Positions 36,746 to 46,128 are shown, counted from the stretch's first letter. The stretch is DNA of 64,000 bases from an uncultured Erythrobacter sp. (GCA_947501005.1 CANMTU010000001.1:2783407-2847406); one strand, 5' to 3'. The notes: a model not told the origin generated them from the letters alone. Numbers and translations: made by a program.

Positions 36746-37360
36746 TTACAAGGCCGCGCCGCGCGCTTCGGCGGCGATTTTCCGGATCAGCGCGGCGACA
36801 TCGGCCCGCGTGCGGTCGAGCGGCTGGCCGGTATCGATCACATGGTCCGCCAGGGCCCTTTTTTCGGCATCGGGCACTTGCAGCGCGAGGATGGCGGCAA
36901 ATTTCTCCACCGTCATGCCGGGCCGGGCAAGGACGCGGGCGCGCTGCACCTCGGCGGGCGCGGAGACGACGATCGTGCGGTCCATGCCCGCCGCACTGCC
37001 TTTCTCGAACAGCAGCGGGATGTCGAACACCACCATCGCCGCGTCGGCATGATCGGCTAGGAATGCCGCGCGTTTGCGGGCGACGGCGGGATGGACGATC
37101 GCCTCGAGCCGGGCGAGCCGGGCGGCATCGCCGAAAACCTGCGCCCCGAGCGCCTCGCGCAAGACGCCGGTTTCCGCCGTCGTGCTGCCGGGAAACGCCT
37201 GCTCGATCGGCGCGATCAGTTCGCCGTCCGGCCCCTGCATCGCGCGAACCTCGGCATCGGCATCGAACACCGGTACGCCTTGCGCGGTGAACATGGCGGC
37301 GACGGTCGACTTGCCCATGCCGATCGAACCGGTGAGGCCGAGGATGAAAGGGCGGCTCAT
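36746..37360 (-). CDS. coaE: dephospho-CoA kinase
   Basis: Last enzyme of coenzyme A synthesis, 204 residues. The P-loop GLTGSIGMGKST starts at residue 8; the VFDIPLLFEKG block is the lid region of the family. Its start overlaps the stop of aroE (ATGA), continuing a chain of overlaps that ties this cluster into one translational unit. Confidence 0.95.
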   Translation of the reverse strand: MSRPFILGLTGSIGMGKSTVAAMFTAQGVPVFDADAEVRAMQGPDGELIAPIEQAFPGSTTAETGVLREALGAQVFGDAARLARLEAIVHPAVARKRAAFLADHADAAMVVFDIPLLFEKGSAAGMDRTIVVSAPAEVQRARVLARPGMTVEKFAAILALQVPDAEKRALADHVIDTGQPLDRTRADVAALIRKIAAEARGAAL

Positions 37361-38211
37361 GCCCTCAGCAGCGCCCGCAATTCGGCATCGTCCTCGCGCG
37401 GCGCGGGCGTTCCGAAGAACAGTGCGAACGCGGCGGCCGCCTGGCCGATCAGCATGGAAAGACCGTCGATCGTGCGAAAGCCCGCGGCCTCGGCATTGCG
37501 CAGGAAGTCGGTGCGGACCGGATCGGTCACGATGTCGTAGGCGATGGAACCGGGCGGCGCATGGCTCCAGTCGAAGGCGAGCGGCGGCTGGCCGCGCATC
37601 CCGAGCGGCGAGGCGTTGACGATCAGGTCGAGGAAGCCCTCGCGGTCGTCGAAGGGAAAGTCGGTCGGCCCGGCGAAATGGGCGATGTCGATGGCGTGGT
37701 GTTCGCCCTCGGGGGCCAGTTCGTCGAGGATGGCCCGCGCCTTGCCCGGATCGCGCCCGGCGAGGACGATGGTGAAGCCCTCCGCGGCAAGCCCGGCAAC
37801 GATGGCCCGCGCCGCGCCGCCAGTGCCAATGATGCGCGCCATGCGAAAATAATGCGAGCGGCCCAGATCGCCTCGCAATGGTTCGAGGAAGCCGGCGACA
37901 TCGGTGTTGTGCCCCGTCAGCCCGCCGTCGCCGCTAGGCACGACCGTATTGACCGCCCCGACCCGCTCCGCTTCCGGCGCCAACCGGTCGAGCAGTGGCA
38001 GGATCGCCTGCTTGTGGGGCATGGTAACGTTGCAGCCGCGCCATTCCGGAAGGGATCGTGCCTGCGCAAGATAGCCGGCAAGGTCGGGAGAGCGCACGTG
38101 GTTGCGCCGGTATTCGGCCGCAATCCCCAGCTTCCCGAGCCAGAAGCCGTGGATCGCCGGCGATTTCGACTGCGCGATCGGATCGCCGATGACCTCCGCA
38201 AAAGCCGTCAT
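37357..38211 (-). CDS. aroE: shikimate dehydrogenase
   Basis: NADPH-dependent enzyme of 284 residues in aromatic amino-acid synthesis. Substrate-binding SKSPAIHG (residues 15-22), catalytic lysine in MPHKQAI, NTDVAGF, the nucleotide motif GTGGAARA and a C-terminal [10 protein letters not shown] block are all visible. The ATG at 38211 overlaps the stop of maf by 4 bases and gives the family N-terminus; the longer frame upstream is not used. Confidence 0.95.
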   Translation of the reverse strand: MTAFAEVIGDPIAQSKSPAIHGFWLGKLGIAAEYRRNHVRSPDLAGYLAQARSLPEWRGCNVTMPHKQAILPLLDRLAPEAERVGAVNTVVPSGDGGLTGHNTDVAGFLEPLRGDLGRSHYFRMARIIGTGGAARAIVAGLAAEGFTIVLAGRDPGKARAILDELAPEGEHHAIDIAHFAGPTDFPFDDREGFLDLIVNASPLGMRGQPPLAFDWSHAPPGSIAYDIVTDPVRTDFLRNAEAAGFRTIDGLSMLIGQAAAAFALFFGTPAPREDDAELRALLRA

Positions 38212-38807
38212 TCGGGCAGCACGCCCTGCGCGCGCAAGGCGGCCAGCACCTGCAGCAGCGGCATGCCCAGAATGGTGAACTGGTCGCCCGCGATGCTGTC
38301 GAACAAATGCGCGCCTGGCCCCTCGATCCGGAACACGCCGACACAGTGCGAGACGGCGGGCCATTCGGCATCGAGATAGGCGTCGATGAACGCGTCCGAC
38401 AATTGCCGCACGCGAAGCCGGGCGAAATCATGCCCGACCCAGACGATCCGGCCCCCGACCGCCAGGGCCGCCGCGCTGTGCAGCGTCATCGTTTTGCCGG
38501 AAAAGAACCGCAGATGCGCCGCCGCATCCGCGCGACTGGTCGGCTTGTCGAACCGCCGGCCCTCCACCTCGACCAGTGAATCGCTCCCCAGCACGGGCCG
38601 GTCGGCCGAGACCGCCGCTGCTTTCGCCGCCGCCAGCGCCTGTGCGATCTCGGCAGCGTCGGCGCTTTCCATCTCCGCCTCGATTCCCCGTTCGTCCACC
38701 TCGGCAGGCCGCGCCTCGAACGCCACCCCCGCCGCCGCGAGCATGGCCTTGCGCGACGCGCTGTTCGAGGCGAGCACGATTCCGCTTCCCGTCAAAGCGC
38801 CCGTCAT
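38208..38807 (-). CDS. maf: Maf-family nucleotide pyrophosphatase
   Basis: Housecleaning dNTP/NTP pyrophosphatase of 199 residues. [12 protein letters not shown] near the N-terminus, [11 protein letters not shown] and the [12 protein letters not shown] ending fit the family. The ATG lies in an ATGA overlap with the end of ppsR and is placed exactly 4 bases inside it. Confidence 0.94.
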   Translation of the reverse strand: MTGALTGSGIVLASNSASRKAMLAAAGVAFEARPAEVDERGIEAEMESADAAEIAQALAAAKAAAVSADRPVLGSDSLVEVEGRRFDKPTSRADAAAHLRFFSGKTMTLHSAAALAVGGRIVWVGHDFARLRVRQLSDAFIDAYLDAEWPAVSHCVGVFRIEGPGAHLFDSIAGDQFTILGMPLLQVLAALRAQGVLPE

Positions 38808-39688
38808 ATCGCCTTCACCCCTTCGAATTCGCCGGCCGAGGCATTCGCGCGCTGGCTGCACAACCGGATCACCGCCGCCGCGGTCTCCTCGATCGAGCGG
38901 CGGGTGACGTCGATCACCGGCCAGCCATTGTCGGCGAACATCCGCCGCGCGAAGGCCAGTTCCTCCTTCACCTTGTCGTTGTCGACATAGGCGGTCTGGG
39001 TCTGCTCGTTCAGCGTGAGGAGGCGGTTGCGGCGGATCTGCACCAGCCGTTCGGGCGCGGTGGTCAGGCCGACGACCAGCGGGTTCTTCAACGTGAACAG
39101 CTTGGCCGGGGGCGGGCTTTCGACCACCAGCGGAATGTTCGCCACCTTGTAGCCGCGATTGGCAAGGTAGATGCTGGTCGGCGTCTTCGAACTGCGCGAC
39201 ACGCCGGCGAGCAGGATGTCGGCCTCTTCCCAGTTCTCCCAGCCGATCCCGTCGTCATGCGCGATGGTAAACTGGATCGCCTCGACCCGGTCGAAATAGG
39301 CCTTGTCCATCCGGTGCTGCTGGCCCGGCCGGCCGCGGGCCTCCTGCCCCAGCGCCTGTTCGAGCGCCTCGGTGATGCGGTCGAGGATCGGCACGGCGGG
39401 CAGGCCGAGCTGCGAACAGGCATCTTCAAGCCGCCGCCGTGTTTCCGGATTTACCAGGGTGAACAGCACCAGGCCGGGATTGGCCTTCAATTCCGGCAGC
39501 AGGCGCTCCAGATGCTGCGAGCTGCGCACCATCGGCCAGAAATGCCGGACGACATCGGCATCCTGAAATTGGGCGAGGGCGGCCTTCGCCAGCATTTCCA
39601 GGGTTTCGCCGGTGGAATCGGACAGCAAATGAAGATGGACACGCTCGGGTATGGGCGCTCTCCGGCTGGGTGTGGACAAGCAGGGCAT
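38804..39688 (-). CDS. ppsR: pyruvate, phosphate/phosphoenolpyruvate synthase regulatory protein (DUF299)
   Basis: Bifunctional kinase/phosphorylase that controls PEP synthase or pyruvate phosphate dikinase by threonine phosphorylation. The [16 protein letters not shown] opening and the P-loop [12 protein letters not shown] are diagnostic. This is the gene called RP001/CC0001 that flanks the origin opposite hemE in Rickettsia and Caulobacter. The start is uncertain: relatives begin two or three residues before HLHL, but there is no ATG, GTG or TTG there. The nearest upstream ATG (39688) adds about 20 residues and reaches into the oriC gap; an ATA preceded by GGAGAG at 39652 would be a non-canonical option. 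Confidence 0.9.
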   Translation of the reverse strand: MPCLSTPSRRAPIPERVHLHLLSDSTGETLEMLAKAALAQFQDADVVRHFWPMVRSSQHLERLLPELKANPGLVLFTLVNPETRRRLEDACSQLGLPAVPILDRITEALEQALGQEARGRPGQQHRMDKAYFDRVEAIQFTIAHDDGIGWENWEEADILLAGVSRSSKTPTSIYLANRGYKVANIPLVVESPPPAKLFTLKNPLVVGLTTAPERLVQIRRNRLLTLNEQTQTAYVDNDKVKEELAFARRMFADNGWPVIDVTRRSIEETAAAVIRLCSQRANASAGEFEGVKAI

Positions 39689-39960
39689 AAACCACGGGAC
39701 AGGCCTGCCGACAAGTTCGGGGATCGATCCCGTCCCCGCTACCGGCCGCGACCGACCCCGATTCCCGCACAGCAAATGCAAGTTTCGAACAGGCTGGGGA
39801 CAGCAGGGATAAGTTTCGCTCGACTCATGCCCGAGCGCGAGTCGCGCAAGCGGCAACCGGCTTTCCCCGAGCGAACAAATGCGGCAGGGGGCGGCTATGC
39901 CCACTATCCACAGGGCCAACAGACTCCATCAACTCTTATATAATCTATTATTTATTGGAT
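39671..39960. other. probable chromosomal replication origin (oriC)
   Basis: The gap between divergent ppsR and hemE, the origin position established in Caulobacter and Rickettsia. It has near-consensus DnaA boxes: TTGTCCACA on the minus strand at 39671-39679 and CTATCCACA on the plus strand at 39904-39912, each one mismatch from TTATCCACA, plus a weaker TGGGGACAG at 39795-39803. From 39934 to 39960 lies a strongly AT-rich run that could be the unwinding element, rare in this GC-rich window. parAB, two parS sites, mnmG and rsmG are within 12 kb. The left end overlaps the uncertain ppsR N-terminus. Not tested experimentally. Confidence 0.78.
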
Positions 39961-39972
39961 AGGACCTCACCG

Positions 39973-40998
39973 ATGCCCGGCCTTCTCCTCGACACGCTGA
40001 ACGGCAAGCGCAGCGCGCGCGTGCCGCTCTGGCTCATGCGCCAGGCGGGTCGCTACCTGCCCGAATACCGGTCGCTGCGGGCCGAGAAGGGCGGGTTCCT
40101 CGCCATGGCCTATGACAGCAAGGCGGCGTGCGAGATCACGCTGCAACCGATCGAGCGGTTCGGCTTCGACGGGGCGATCCTGTTTTCCGACATCCTGATC
40201 GTGCCGCATGCCCTGGGCCAGCACCTCGAATTCCTGGCGGGCGAGGGGCCGAAACTGTCGCCGCGCCTGCTCGATGCCTCGCTCGCCGCGCTCACCCGCG
40301 ATCCCTCGCGCTACGAACCGATCTACGGCACCGTGCGCCGCTGTCGCGAACGCCTGCCCGAGGGGGTGACGATGCTGGGCTTCGCCGGCAGTCCGTGGAC
40401 CGTGGCGACCTACATGATCGCGGGCGAGGGCAGCCGCGACCAGCACGATGCCCGCGCACTCGCCTATCGCGATCCGGCGGCGCTCGGGGCGATCCTCGAT
40501 GCGATCGTGGGCGAGACGATCGAATACCTCTCGGGCCAGATCGAAGCTGGCGCGGAAGCGGTGCAATTGTTCGACAGCTGGGCGGGAAGCCTCGCGCCCG
40601 ACGAGTTCGAACGCTGGGTCATCGCCCCCAATGCCGCCATCGTCGCGGCGCTGAAGGCGCGGCATCCCGCTACGCCGATCATCGGCTTTCCCAAGGGTTC
40701 GGGCGAGAAACTGCCCGCCTATGCCCACGAAACCGGCGTCGATGCGGTCGGCGTGGACGAGACCCTCGACCCCGCATGGGCGGCGCGCGAATTGCCGGCC
40801 GGCATGCCGGTGCAGGGCAATCTCGATCCGCTGCTGCTCTTGGCCGGAAGCGCAGCGCTGGAGGCGCGGGTGCAGTTCATCCTCAAGGCCTTCGCCGACC
40901 GGCCGCACGTGTTCAATCTCGGCCACGGAATCGACCGTCGCACTCCGATCGCCCATGTCGAGCGGCTGATCGGCACGGTGCGAAGCTGGAAAGCGTAA
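39973..40998 (+). CDS. hemE: uroporphyrinogen decarboxylase
   Basis: Heme pathway enzyme of 341 residues that turns uroporphyrinogen III into coproporphyrinogen III. PLWLMRQAGRYLPEYR near the N-terminus and GFAGSPWTVATYM are signature blocks. The ATG at 39973 follows AGGACCTCACCG and yields the family N-terminus MPGLLLDTL; a TTG 18 bases earlier is possible. Right-hand flank of oriC. It is followed after 43 bases by hemJ, a heme-synthesis pair. Confidence 0.96.
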   Translation: MPGLLLDTLNGKRSARVPLWLMRQAGRYLPEYRSLRAEKGGFLAMAYDSKAACEITLQPIERFGFDGAILFSDILIVPHALGQHLEFLAGEGPKLSPRLLDASLAALTRDPSRYEPIYGTVRRCRERLPEGVTMLGFAGSPWTVATYMIAGEGSRDQHDARALAYRDPAALGAILDAIVGETIEYLSGQIEAGAEAVQLFDSWAGSLAPDEFERWVIAPNAAIVAALKARHPATPIIGFPKGSGEKLPAYAHETGVDAVGVDETLDPAWAARELPAGMPVQGNLDPLLLLAGSAALEARVQFILKAFADRPHVFNLGHGIDRRTPIAHVERLIGTVRSWKA

Positions 40999-41041
40999 GC
41001 TTGGGGGTGACGAACGTGGCGCCATTTCCTAGATCGCAAGC

Positions 41042-41485
41042 ATGCAAAGCGTGCTGTCGATGACGTATCTCTGGCTCAAGGCGGGGCATATCATCTTCGT
41101 GGTGTTCTGGATGGCGGGGCTGTTCATGCTGCCGCGCCAGATGCTCTACCTCCATCCTGCTCAAGCCGGCTCGCCCGAGGCGGCGCTGTGGGAGCGGCGG
41201 ATCGGTCTGCTGCGCAGGATCATCCTCACCCCCAGCCTGATCGTAGTGTGGGTGCTGGGCCTGCTGCTGGCGACCACGATCGGCGCTTGGAGCGAGGGGT
41301 GGCTGCACGCCAAGCTGCTGTTCGTCGTGCTGCTGACCGCCTATCACGGCATCATGGTCGCCCGGGCAAAGGCGATGTTCGGCGGCAAGCGCCCGCTGAG
41401 CGAGAAGCAATTGCGGCTATGGGGCGAATTTCCGGCGATCATGCTGGCGCTGATCGTGGTGCTGGTCGTCGTCAAGCCGTTCTGA
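41042..41485 (+). CDS. hemJ: protoporphyrinogen oxidase HemJ
   Basis: Membrane protein of 147 residues with four transmembrane helices that oxidises protoporphyrinogen IX to protoporphyrin IX with heme as cofactor. The KAGHIIFVVFWMAGLFMLPR segment carries the conserved histidine, with further HAKLLFV and YHG blocks; UPF0093 family. The hemE-hemJ-rho order is usual in this part of alphaproteobacterial chromosomes. An inner ATG (residue 7) is an alternative start. Confidence 0.9.
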   Translation: MQSVLSMTYLWLKAGHIIFVVFWMAGLFMLPRQMLYLHPAQAGSPEAALWERRIGLLRRIILTPSLIVVWVLGLLLATTIGAWSEGWLHAKLLFVVLLTAYHGIMVARAKAMFGGKRPLSEKQLRLWGEFPAIMLALIVVLVVVKPF

Positions 41486-41518
41486 CCTTCGAGCCGCCGC
41501 AAACCTGCCACAAGGTGA

Positions 41519-41547
41519 TTGACGGGGCCCGCGGGTCAAATTATCTC
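41519..41547 (+). promoter_or_regulatory. predicted promoter of rho
   Basis: TTGACG (41519-41524), 17-base spacer and TATCTC (41542-41547) in the 193-base gap after hemJ. It would give a leader of about 125 bases ahead of rho. Match to the sigma-70 consensus is good at -35 and partial at -10. Confidence 0.45.
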
Positions 41548-41564
41548 CCATCGCACAAATGCAA

Positions 41565-41594
41565 GGCCGTTGGGCCTCGGCGCATCCCGCGCCG
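41565..41594 (+). promoter_or_regulatory. tandem hairpins in the rho leader
   Basis: Two adjacent inverted repeats: GGCC-GTTG-GGCC (41565-41576) and CGGCGC-ATCCC-GCGCCG (41578-41594). They lie between the predicted promoter and the rho start, in the leader where other bacteria autoregulate rho. No T run follows, so they are not a simple terminator. Confidence 0.4.
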
Positions 41595-41678
41595 GGCCAG
41601 GTTCGCTTTCCCCAAGCCCGCACTCGGTATTCCCGACGACAGACCTGCCGCGCACATTTCCATTCGAGTAACAACGAT

Positions 41679-42944
41679 ATGCATCTCAAAGACCTGAAAG
41701 CCAAAGCCCCCGCCGATCTCGTCGCCATGGCGGAAGAACTGGGCGTGGAAGGCTCCTCGACCATGCGCCGGCAGGACCTGATGTTCTGCATCCTGCGCGA
41801 ACTGGCGGAGGACGAGGAATACGAAGAAAAGATCATGGGCATCGGCACCATCGAGGTGCTGCAGGACGGCTTCGGCTTCCTGCGCAGCCCCGAGGCGAAC
41901 TATCTTGCCGGGCCGGACGATATCTATGTCTCGCCCAATCAGGTCCGCAAATGGGGCCTGCGCACCGGCGACACGGTCGAGGGCGAGATCCGTGCACCGC
42001 AGGAAGGCGAACGCTATTTTGCGCTGACCAAGCTTTACAAGGTCAATTACGACGATCCCGACGCGGTGCGCCATCGCACCAATTTCGACAATCTGACGCC
42101 GCTCTATCCGGACCAGAAGCTGACGCTCGACACGCTCGATCCGACGGTGAAGGACAAGAGCGCGCGGGTGATCGACATCATCTCGCCCCAGGGCAAGGGC
42201 CAGCGCGCCCTGATTGTCGCCCCGCCGCGCACCGGCAAGACGGTGCTGCTGCAGAACATTGCCAAGGCCATCACCGACAATCACCCCGAGGTGTTCCTCA
42301 TCGTCCTGCTGGTCGACGAGCGGCCCGAGGAAGTGACCGACATGCAGCGCAGCGTGAACGGTGAGGTCATCTCCTCGACCTTCGACGAGCCGGCCAACCG
42401 CCACGTGCAGGTCGCCGAAATGGTGATCGAAAAGGCCAAGCGCCTCGTCGAGCACAAGAAGGACGTGGTCATCCTGCTCGATTCGATCACCCGTCTGGGC
42501 CGCGCCTACAACACGGTCGTGCCGTCGTCGGGCAAGGTGCTGACCGGCGGTGTCGATGCCAACGCGTTGCAGCGGCCCAAGCGCTTCTTCGGCGCGGCGC
42601 GCAATATCGAGGAGGGCGGCTCGCTCTCCATCATCGCCACCGCCCTGATCGACACCGGCAGCCGGATGGACGAGGTGATCTTCGAGGAGTTCAAGGGCAC
42701 CGGCAATTCCGAAATCGTGCTCGACCGAAAGGTGGCGGACAAGCGCATCTTCCCCGCGCTCGACGTGGGCAAGTCCGGCACCCGCAAGGAAGAACTGCTG
42801 GTCGAGAAGGAGCAGCTGTCGAAGATGTGGGTGCTGCGCCGTATCCTCATGCAGATGGGCACGATCGATTCGATGGAATTCCTGCTCGACAAGATGAAGG
42901 ATTCCAAGACCAACGAGGACTTTTTCGCGACGATGAACCAGTAG
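41679..42944 (+). CDS. rho: transcription termination factor Rho
   Basis: Hexameric RNA helicase of 421 residues. N-terminal helical region ([20 protein letters not shown]), the cold-shock-like RNA-binding domain with [19 protein letters not shown], Walker [14 protein letters not shown] and Walker [15 protein letters not shown] are all present; the C-terminal R-loop/Q-loop block [11 protein letters not shown] is standard. The ATG at 41679 gives the family start. Length is normal with no disordered insertion. Confidence 0.97.
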   Translation: MHLKDLKAKAPADLVAMAEELGVEGSSTMRRQDLMFCILRELAEDEEYEEKIMGIGTIEVLQDGFGFLRSPEANYLAGPDDIYVSPNQVRKWGLRTGDTVEGEIRAPQEGERYFALTKLYKVNYDDPDAVRHRTNFDNLTPLYPDQKLTLDTLDPTVKDKSARVIDIISPQGKGQRALIVAPPRTGKTVLLQNIAKAITDNHPEVFLIVLLVDERPEEVTDMQRSVNGEVISSTFDEPANRHVQVAEMVIEKAKRLVEHKKDVVILLDSITRLGRAYNTVVPSSGKVLTGGVDANALQRPKRFFGAARNIEEGGSLSIIATALIDTGSRMDEVIFEEFKGTGNSEIVLDRKVADKRIFPALDVGKSGTRKEELLVEKEQLSKMWVLRRILMQMGTIDSMEFLLDKMKDSKTNEDFFATMNQ

Positions 42945-43019
42945 GGAGGGGATACCCTCGGCTTCGTTTCAGGTTTCGTAAGCTGTTGTCCCTAAGGGGT
43001 TCCGGCGAAAGGAACCCAC

Positions 43020-43430
43020 ATGATGGACCAGCTGATTTACCGGTCGCGGGCCGCGCAGGACTTGTCGCCTGCGGAAACCTTCCGGATCATCGAGACATCG
43101 GCGCGCAACAATCCGGCGCGCGATATCACGGGGTTCCTGATCTTCGGCCGGGGCGAATTTCTGCAATTAATCGAAGGGCCGGGTACGGAACTCGATCGCC
43201 TGCTGCACGATCTTGCGGGCGATCCACGCCATCGCGGGATCACGGTGCTGGCCCGCCGCCCGATCCTCGCCCGCAGCTTTCCCGATTGGCGCATGCAGCG
43301 TCTGTCCACCCGCGAAGCCGGCACGGCAACGATGCAAGCCCGCTTCGCCGGCAATGGCCTGCCGCGTGAGATGCTGGACGCCGTGACCGCTTTCGTGGTG
43401 GCGCAGACGGTGCCCGCGATACCGGCCTAG
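43020..43430 (+). CDS. BLUF-domain blue-light sensor
   Basis: A 136-residue flavin photoreceptor. Key BLUF residues are in place: Y7 in LIYRSR, N30/N31 before ITGFLIF, Q49 in FLQLIEG, and W90 and M92 in FPDWRM, the pair that reports on the flavin state. There is no output domain, so it works as a short BLUF protein through a partner. It starts at ATGATG after GGCGAAAGGAAC. Its stop shares CTAG (43427-43430) with the convergent gene. No EAL/GGDEF or LuxR partner is adjacent. Confidence 0.92.
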   Translation: MMDQLIYRSRAAQDLSPAETFRIIETSARNNPARDITGFLIFGRGEFLQLIEGPGTELDRLLHDLAGDPRHRGITVLARRPILARSFPDWRMQRLSTREAGTATMQARFAGNGLPREMLDAVTAFVVAQTVPAIPA

Positions 43431-43823
43431 TCGCGCGTGGCGGCAAGCTGCGTCGCCATCGCTTCCCACACCTTGTTCACCGCCTTCAGCGGGCGGATCA
43501 TCACCTTGAAATCGCGGATCATGCCGTCCTCGTCGAACCGGATGAGATCGATCCCGTTCACCATCACGCCGTCCATCTCGGTCGTGAATTCGAGCATGGC
43601 GTCGTCGCCGTCCACTAGTTCGCGGACATAGGCGAGACTGGCATTGCCCAGCGTCTCGCTGGCGGCGGCGAGATAAGCGACGACGCGATCCCGGCCTTCC
43701 TGCGGGGTGTGCACGACGGGGGAGTGGAACACCGCATCCGCGCACGATGCGGCGTAGATCCTCCGCCTTGCCGCCGCCGCGAAACACGCGGTGCCAGTTG
43801 GCAAGGCCGCGCTGTGCACTCAT
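43427..43823 (-). pseudogene. NTF2/SnoaL-like protein, frameshifted
   Basis: Two frames must be joined. From the ATG at 43823, which overlaps the glutamate-synthase-like gene as ATGA, comes ANWHRVFRGGGKAEDLRRIV, the usual N-terminus of a SnoaL-like protein; the rest, DAVFHSPVVHTPQEGRDRV onward, continues in the next frame. Removing the C of GTG-C-GCG near 43742 (plus-strand g) restores one frame reading IVADAVFHSP. A single base in a CGCGC run is therefore extra: either real decay or a sequencing error. The intact protein would have about 131 residues; its ligand is unknown. Confidence 0.75.
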
Positions 43824-45439
43824 GCCGCGGCGTCGAAAGTGTGCGCCTGCGCGGCGTGCCAGTAGCGGGCATATTGCGTATCGTCCGGCGCCTGCAGCAA
43901 GGCACCCTTGTCGAGGAAGCCATGGATCACGTCCATCGGGGCCGAGCGGGCCGGGTCGAGCCGTTCGGATATGCTCGCCGGGTTGATCTGCCACGGATTG
44001 TCGTACCCCATGGCGATGACCATTTCGCGCAGGGTCGCCAGCGTCTGGCGCTGGAACCGGGCGACCCGCTCCCACTTGTCTTCCACCACCAACCCGCGCT
44101 GGCGAGCGGGATCCTGCGTGGCGACGCCGGTCGGGCAGCGATCGGTGTGGCACTGCATCGACTGCACGCAGCCCAGCGCGAACATGAACGCGCGGCCGGC
44201 ATTGCACCAGTCGGCACCCAGGCCCATGTTCATCGCCATTCCCGCGCCGGAATGCACCTTTCCGGCGCCGGCAAGCTTGATCTCGTCCTTGAGTCCGGTG
44301 CCGACGAGAGCGTTGCGCATCAGGATCAGCCCTTCGCGCAGGGGCATTCCCACGCGGTTGGAGAATTCCACCGGGGCGGCCCCGGTCCCGCCCTCGGCAC
44401 CGTCGACCACGATGTAATCGAGCCTGATGCCGGTTTCGAGCATGGCCTTCATCACGGCGAAGACCTCGTGCGGCTTGCCGACGCACAGTTTCGCACCGAT
44501 CGGCTTGCCGCCCGACAGATCGCGCAGTTTCGCCGCCCATTCCACCAGTTCGACGGGCGTGGAAAAGGTCGCATGGCCGGGCGGGGAGACGCATTCCTCA
44601 CCCACTTCGACGCCGCGGGCCTCGGCGATCTCGCGCGTCACCTTGGACCCGGGCAAGACCCCGCCATGCCCCGGCTTGGCCCCCTGGCTGAGCTTGATCT
44701 CGACCATCTTGACCTGATCGAGCGAGGCCGTCTCCGCGAATTTCCCGGGATCGAAACTGCCGTCCCTGTTGCGGCACCCGAAATAGCCGCTGCCGATCTC
44801 CCAGACGAGATCGCCGCCTTCGCTGCGATGATGTTTGGACAGGCCACCTTCGCCGGTGTCGTGATAGAAATTGCCCGCGGCCGCCCCCTTGTTCAGCGCC
44901 CGGATCGCATTGGCCGACAGCGAGCCGAAACTCATCGCCGAAATGTTCAGCAGGGCGGCGGAGTAGGGCTTGTCGCACTGGTTCGAACCGACCGTGGTCC
45001 GCCATTCCGCCGGCGCATCGGGCTTCGGCACGATGGAATGGGCAAGCCACTGATATACCTCGGAGTAGACGTCCAGCTCGGTGCCGAATGGATGCACGTC
45101 GAGCTGGCCCTTGGCGCGCGCATAGACCAGGCCGCGCTCGTCGTGATTGAAGGGCCGCCCTTCCAGATCGCCCTCGACGACATAGGCGCGGGCGAAGGGC
45201 CGCAGATCCTCCATGATCCAGCGAACCCGGGCGAGCAGGGGGTAGTTGCGGCGCAGCGTGTGGGAGGTCTGGAAGAAATCCCACAGCGCCACCAGCAGGG
45301 CGGGCACCAGCAGGACCAGCCCCCAACGCAGCACGGGCAGCAGCGCGAACAGCACCGTCACCACAAAAAGGCCGAGCGGGATGGAATAGCGGTAGAACAG
45401 GCCGTTCGCGATCCGTCGCTCGGTATCGCTGTTGATCAT
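43820..45439 (-). CDS. FMN-dependent glutamate-synthase-family protein
   Basis: A 539-residue protein with two N-terminal transmembrane segments (about 13-50) and then the FMN/Fe-S domain of the large subunit of glutamate synthase, without amidotransferase or FAD domains. GSLSANAIRALNKGA, KLSQGAKPGHGG and GAEGGTGAAPVEF are FMN-site blocks, and C-x-x-x-x-C cysteines in LGCVQSMQCHTDRCPTG suit a 3Fe-4S cluster. Archaeal-type GltB-like proteins of this kind are widespread and uncharacterised. Overlaps by 4 bases both neighbours (ATGA). Confidence 0.9.
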   Translation of the reverse strand: MINSDTERRIANGLFYRYSIPLGLFVVTVLFALLPVLRWGLVLLVPALLVALWDFFQTSHTLRRNYPLLARVRWIMEDLRPFARAYVVEGDLEGRPFNHDERGLVYARAKGQLDVHPFGTELDVYSEVYQWLAHSIVPKPDAPAEWRTTVGSNQCDKPYSAALLNISAMSFGSLSANAIRALNKGAAAGNFYHDTGEGGLSKHHRSEGGDLVWEIGSGYFGCRNRDGSFDPGKFAETASLDQVKMVEIKLSQGAKPGHGGVLPGSKVTREIAEARGVEVGEECVSPPGHATFSTPVELVEWAAKLRDLSGGKPIGAKLCVGKPHEVFAVMKAMLETGIRLDYIVVDGAEGGTGAAPVEFSNRVGMPLREGLILMRNALVGTGLKDEIKLAGAGKVHSGAGMAMNMGLGADWCNAGRAFMFALGCVQSMQCHTDRCPTGVATQDPARQRGLVVEDKWERVARFQRQTLATLREMVIAMGYDNPWQINPASISERLDPARSAPMDVIHGFLDKGALLQAPDDTQYARYWHAAQAHTFDAAA

Positions 45440-46128
45440 GCCAGATGCTGCTGGAAGAATGCCATCGTGCGGCTGTCGGCCAGTTCGGCGCAGTCCTCGC
45501 TTCGCCGCTCCCCGAACTCGGTGGCGAAACCGTGATCCATGTCCGCATAATCGTGCAGCGTGACCTTGGGGTGATCGTCCAGCCCGTTATGCATGGCCTG
45601 CTGCGTCTCCTTGTCGACGAACCCGTCCTCGGTCGGGATGTGCAGCATCAGCGGGTTGGCGATGGCGTGCTTCTCACGCAACAGATTGTCCACCCCGACC
45701 GCGTAATAGCCGACCGTCGCGTCGCTGTCGGTCCGCGCGGCGGTCATGTAGGCGAGGCGCCCGCCGAGGCAGTAGCCCACTGCGCCGACCTTGGCGGCGC
45801 CCTGCGCGCGGCACCATTTGATCGCGGCCTCGATGTCTCGCACGCCCTGATCCTGATCGAAATCGTTCATCAGTTCGAGCGCCCGGTCCATTTCCGGCTG
45901 AACGTCGGGATCGAGTTCGATTCCGTCCTCGAACTGGTGGAAGAGATCGGGCGCGATGGCGAGATAGCCGGCTTCGGCCAGCTTGTCGCATTTCCGCCGG
46001 ATGCCGGCATTGACGCCGAAAATTTCCTGAATGACCACGATTGCCGATTTCGGCGTGTCCGCCGGCCGGGCGACATAGGCCTGGATGGTGCCCTCGTTCA
46101 AGCCGTCGATCCTGATCGTCTCGCTCAT
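45436..46128 (-). CDS. dienelactone hydrolase family protein
   Basis: An alpha/beta hydrolase of 230 residues. Cysteine nucleophile C120 in GYCLGG, aspartate D168 or D172 in TEDGFVD and H199 in DMDHGF form the DLH-type triad. Catechol ring-cleavage products or related lactones are the classical substrates, but many members have other esters. The ATG at 46128 was chosen as the family N-terminus; upstream frame is not conserved. First gene of the DLH/glutamate-synthase-like/SnoaL-like overlap chain. Confidence 0.9.
   Translation of the reverse strand: MSETIRIDGLNEGTIQAYVARPADTPKSAIVVIQEIFGVNAGIRRKCDKLAEAGYLAIAPDLFHQFEDGIELDPDVQPEMDRALELMNDFDQDQGVRDIEAAIKWCRAQGAAKVGAVGYCLGGRLAYMTAARTDSDATVGYYAVGVDNLLREKHAIANPLMLHIPTEDGFVDKETQQAMHNGLDDHPKVTLHDYADMDHGFATEFGERRSEDCAELADSRTMAFFQQHLA

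Noticed and set aside
43427-43819. Intact 130-residue gene starting at GTG 43819
   Set aside because: Its N-terminal 25 residues are alanine- and arginine-rich and unlike the family, while the other frame supplies the expected N-terminus from a coupled ATG; a frameshift is the better explanation.
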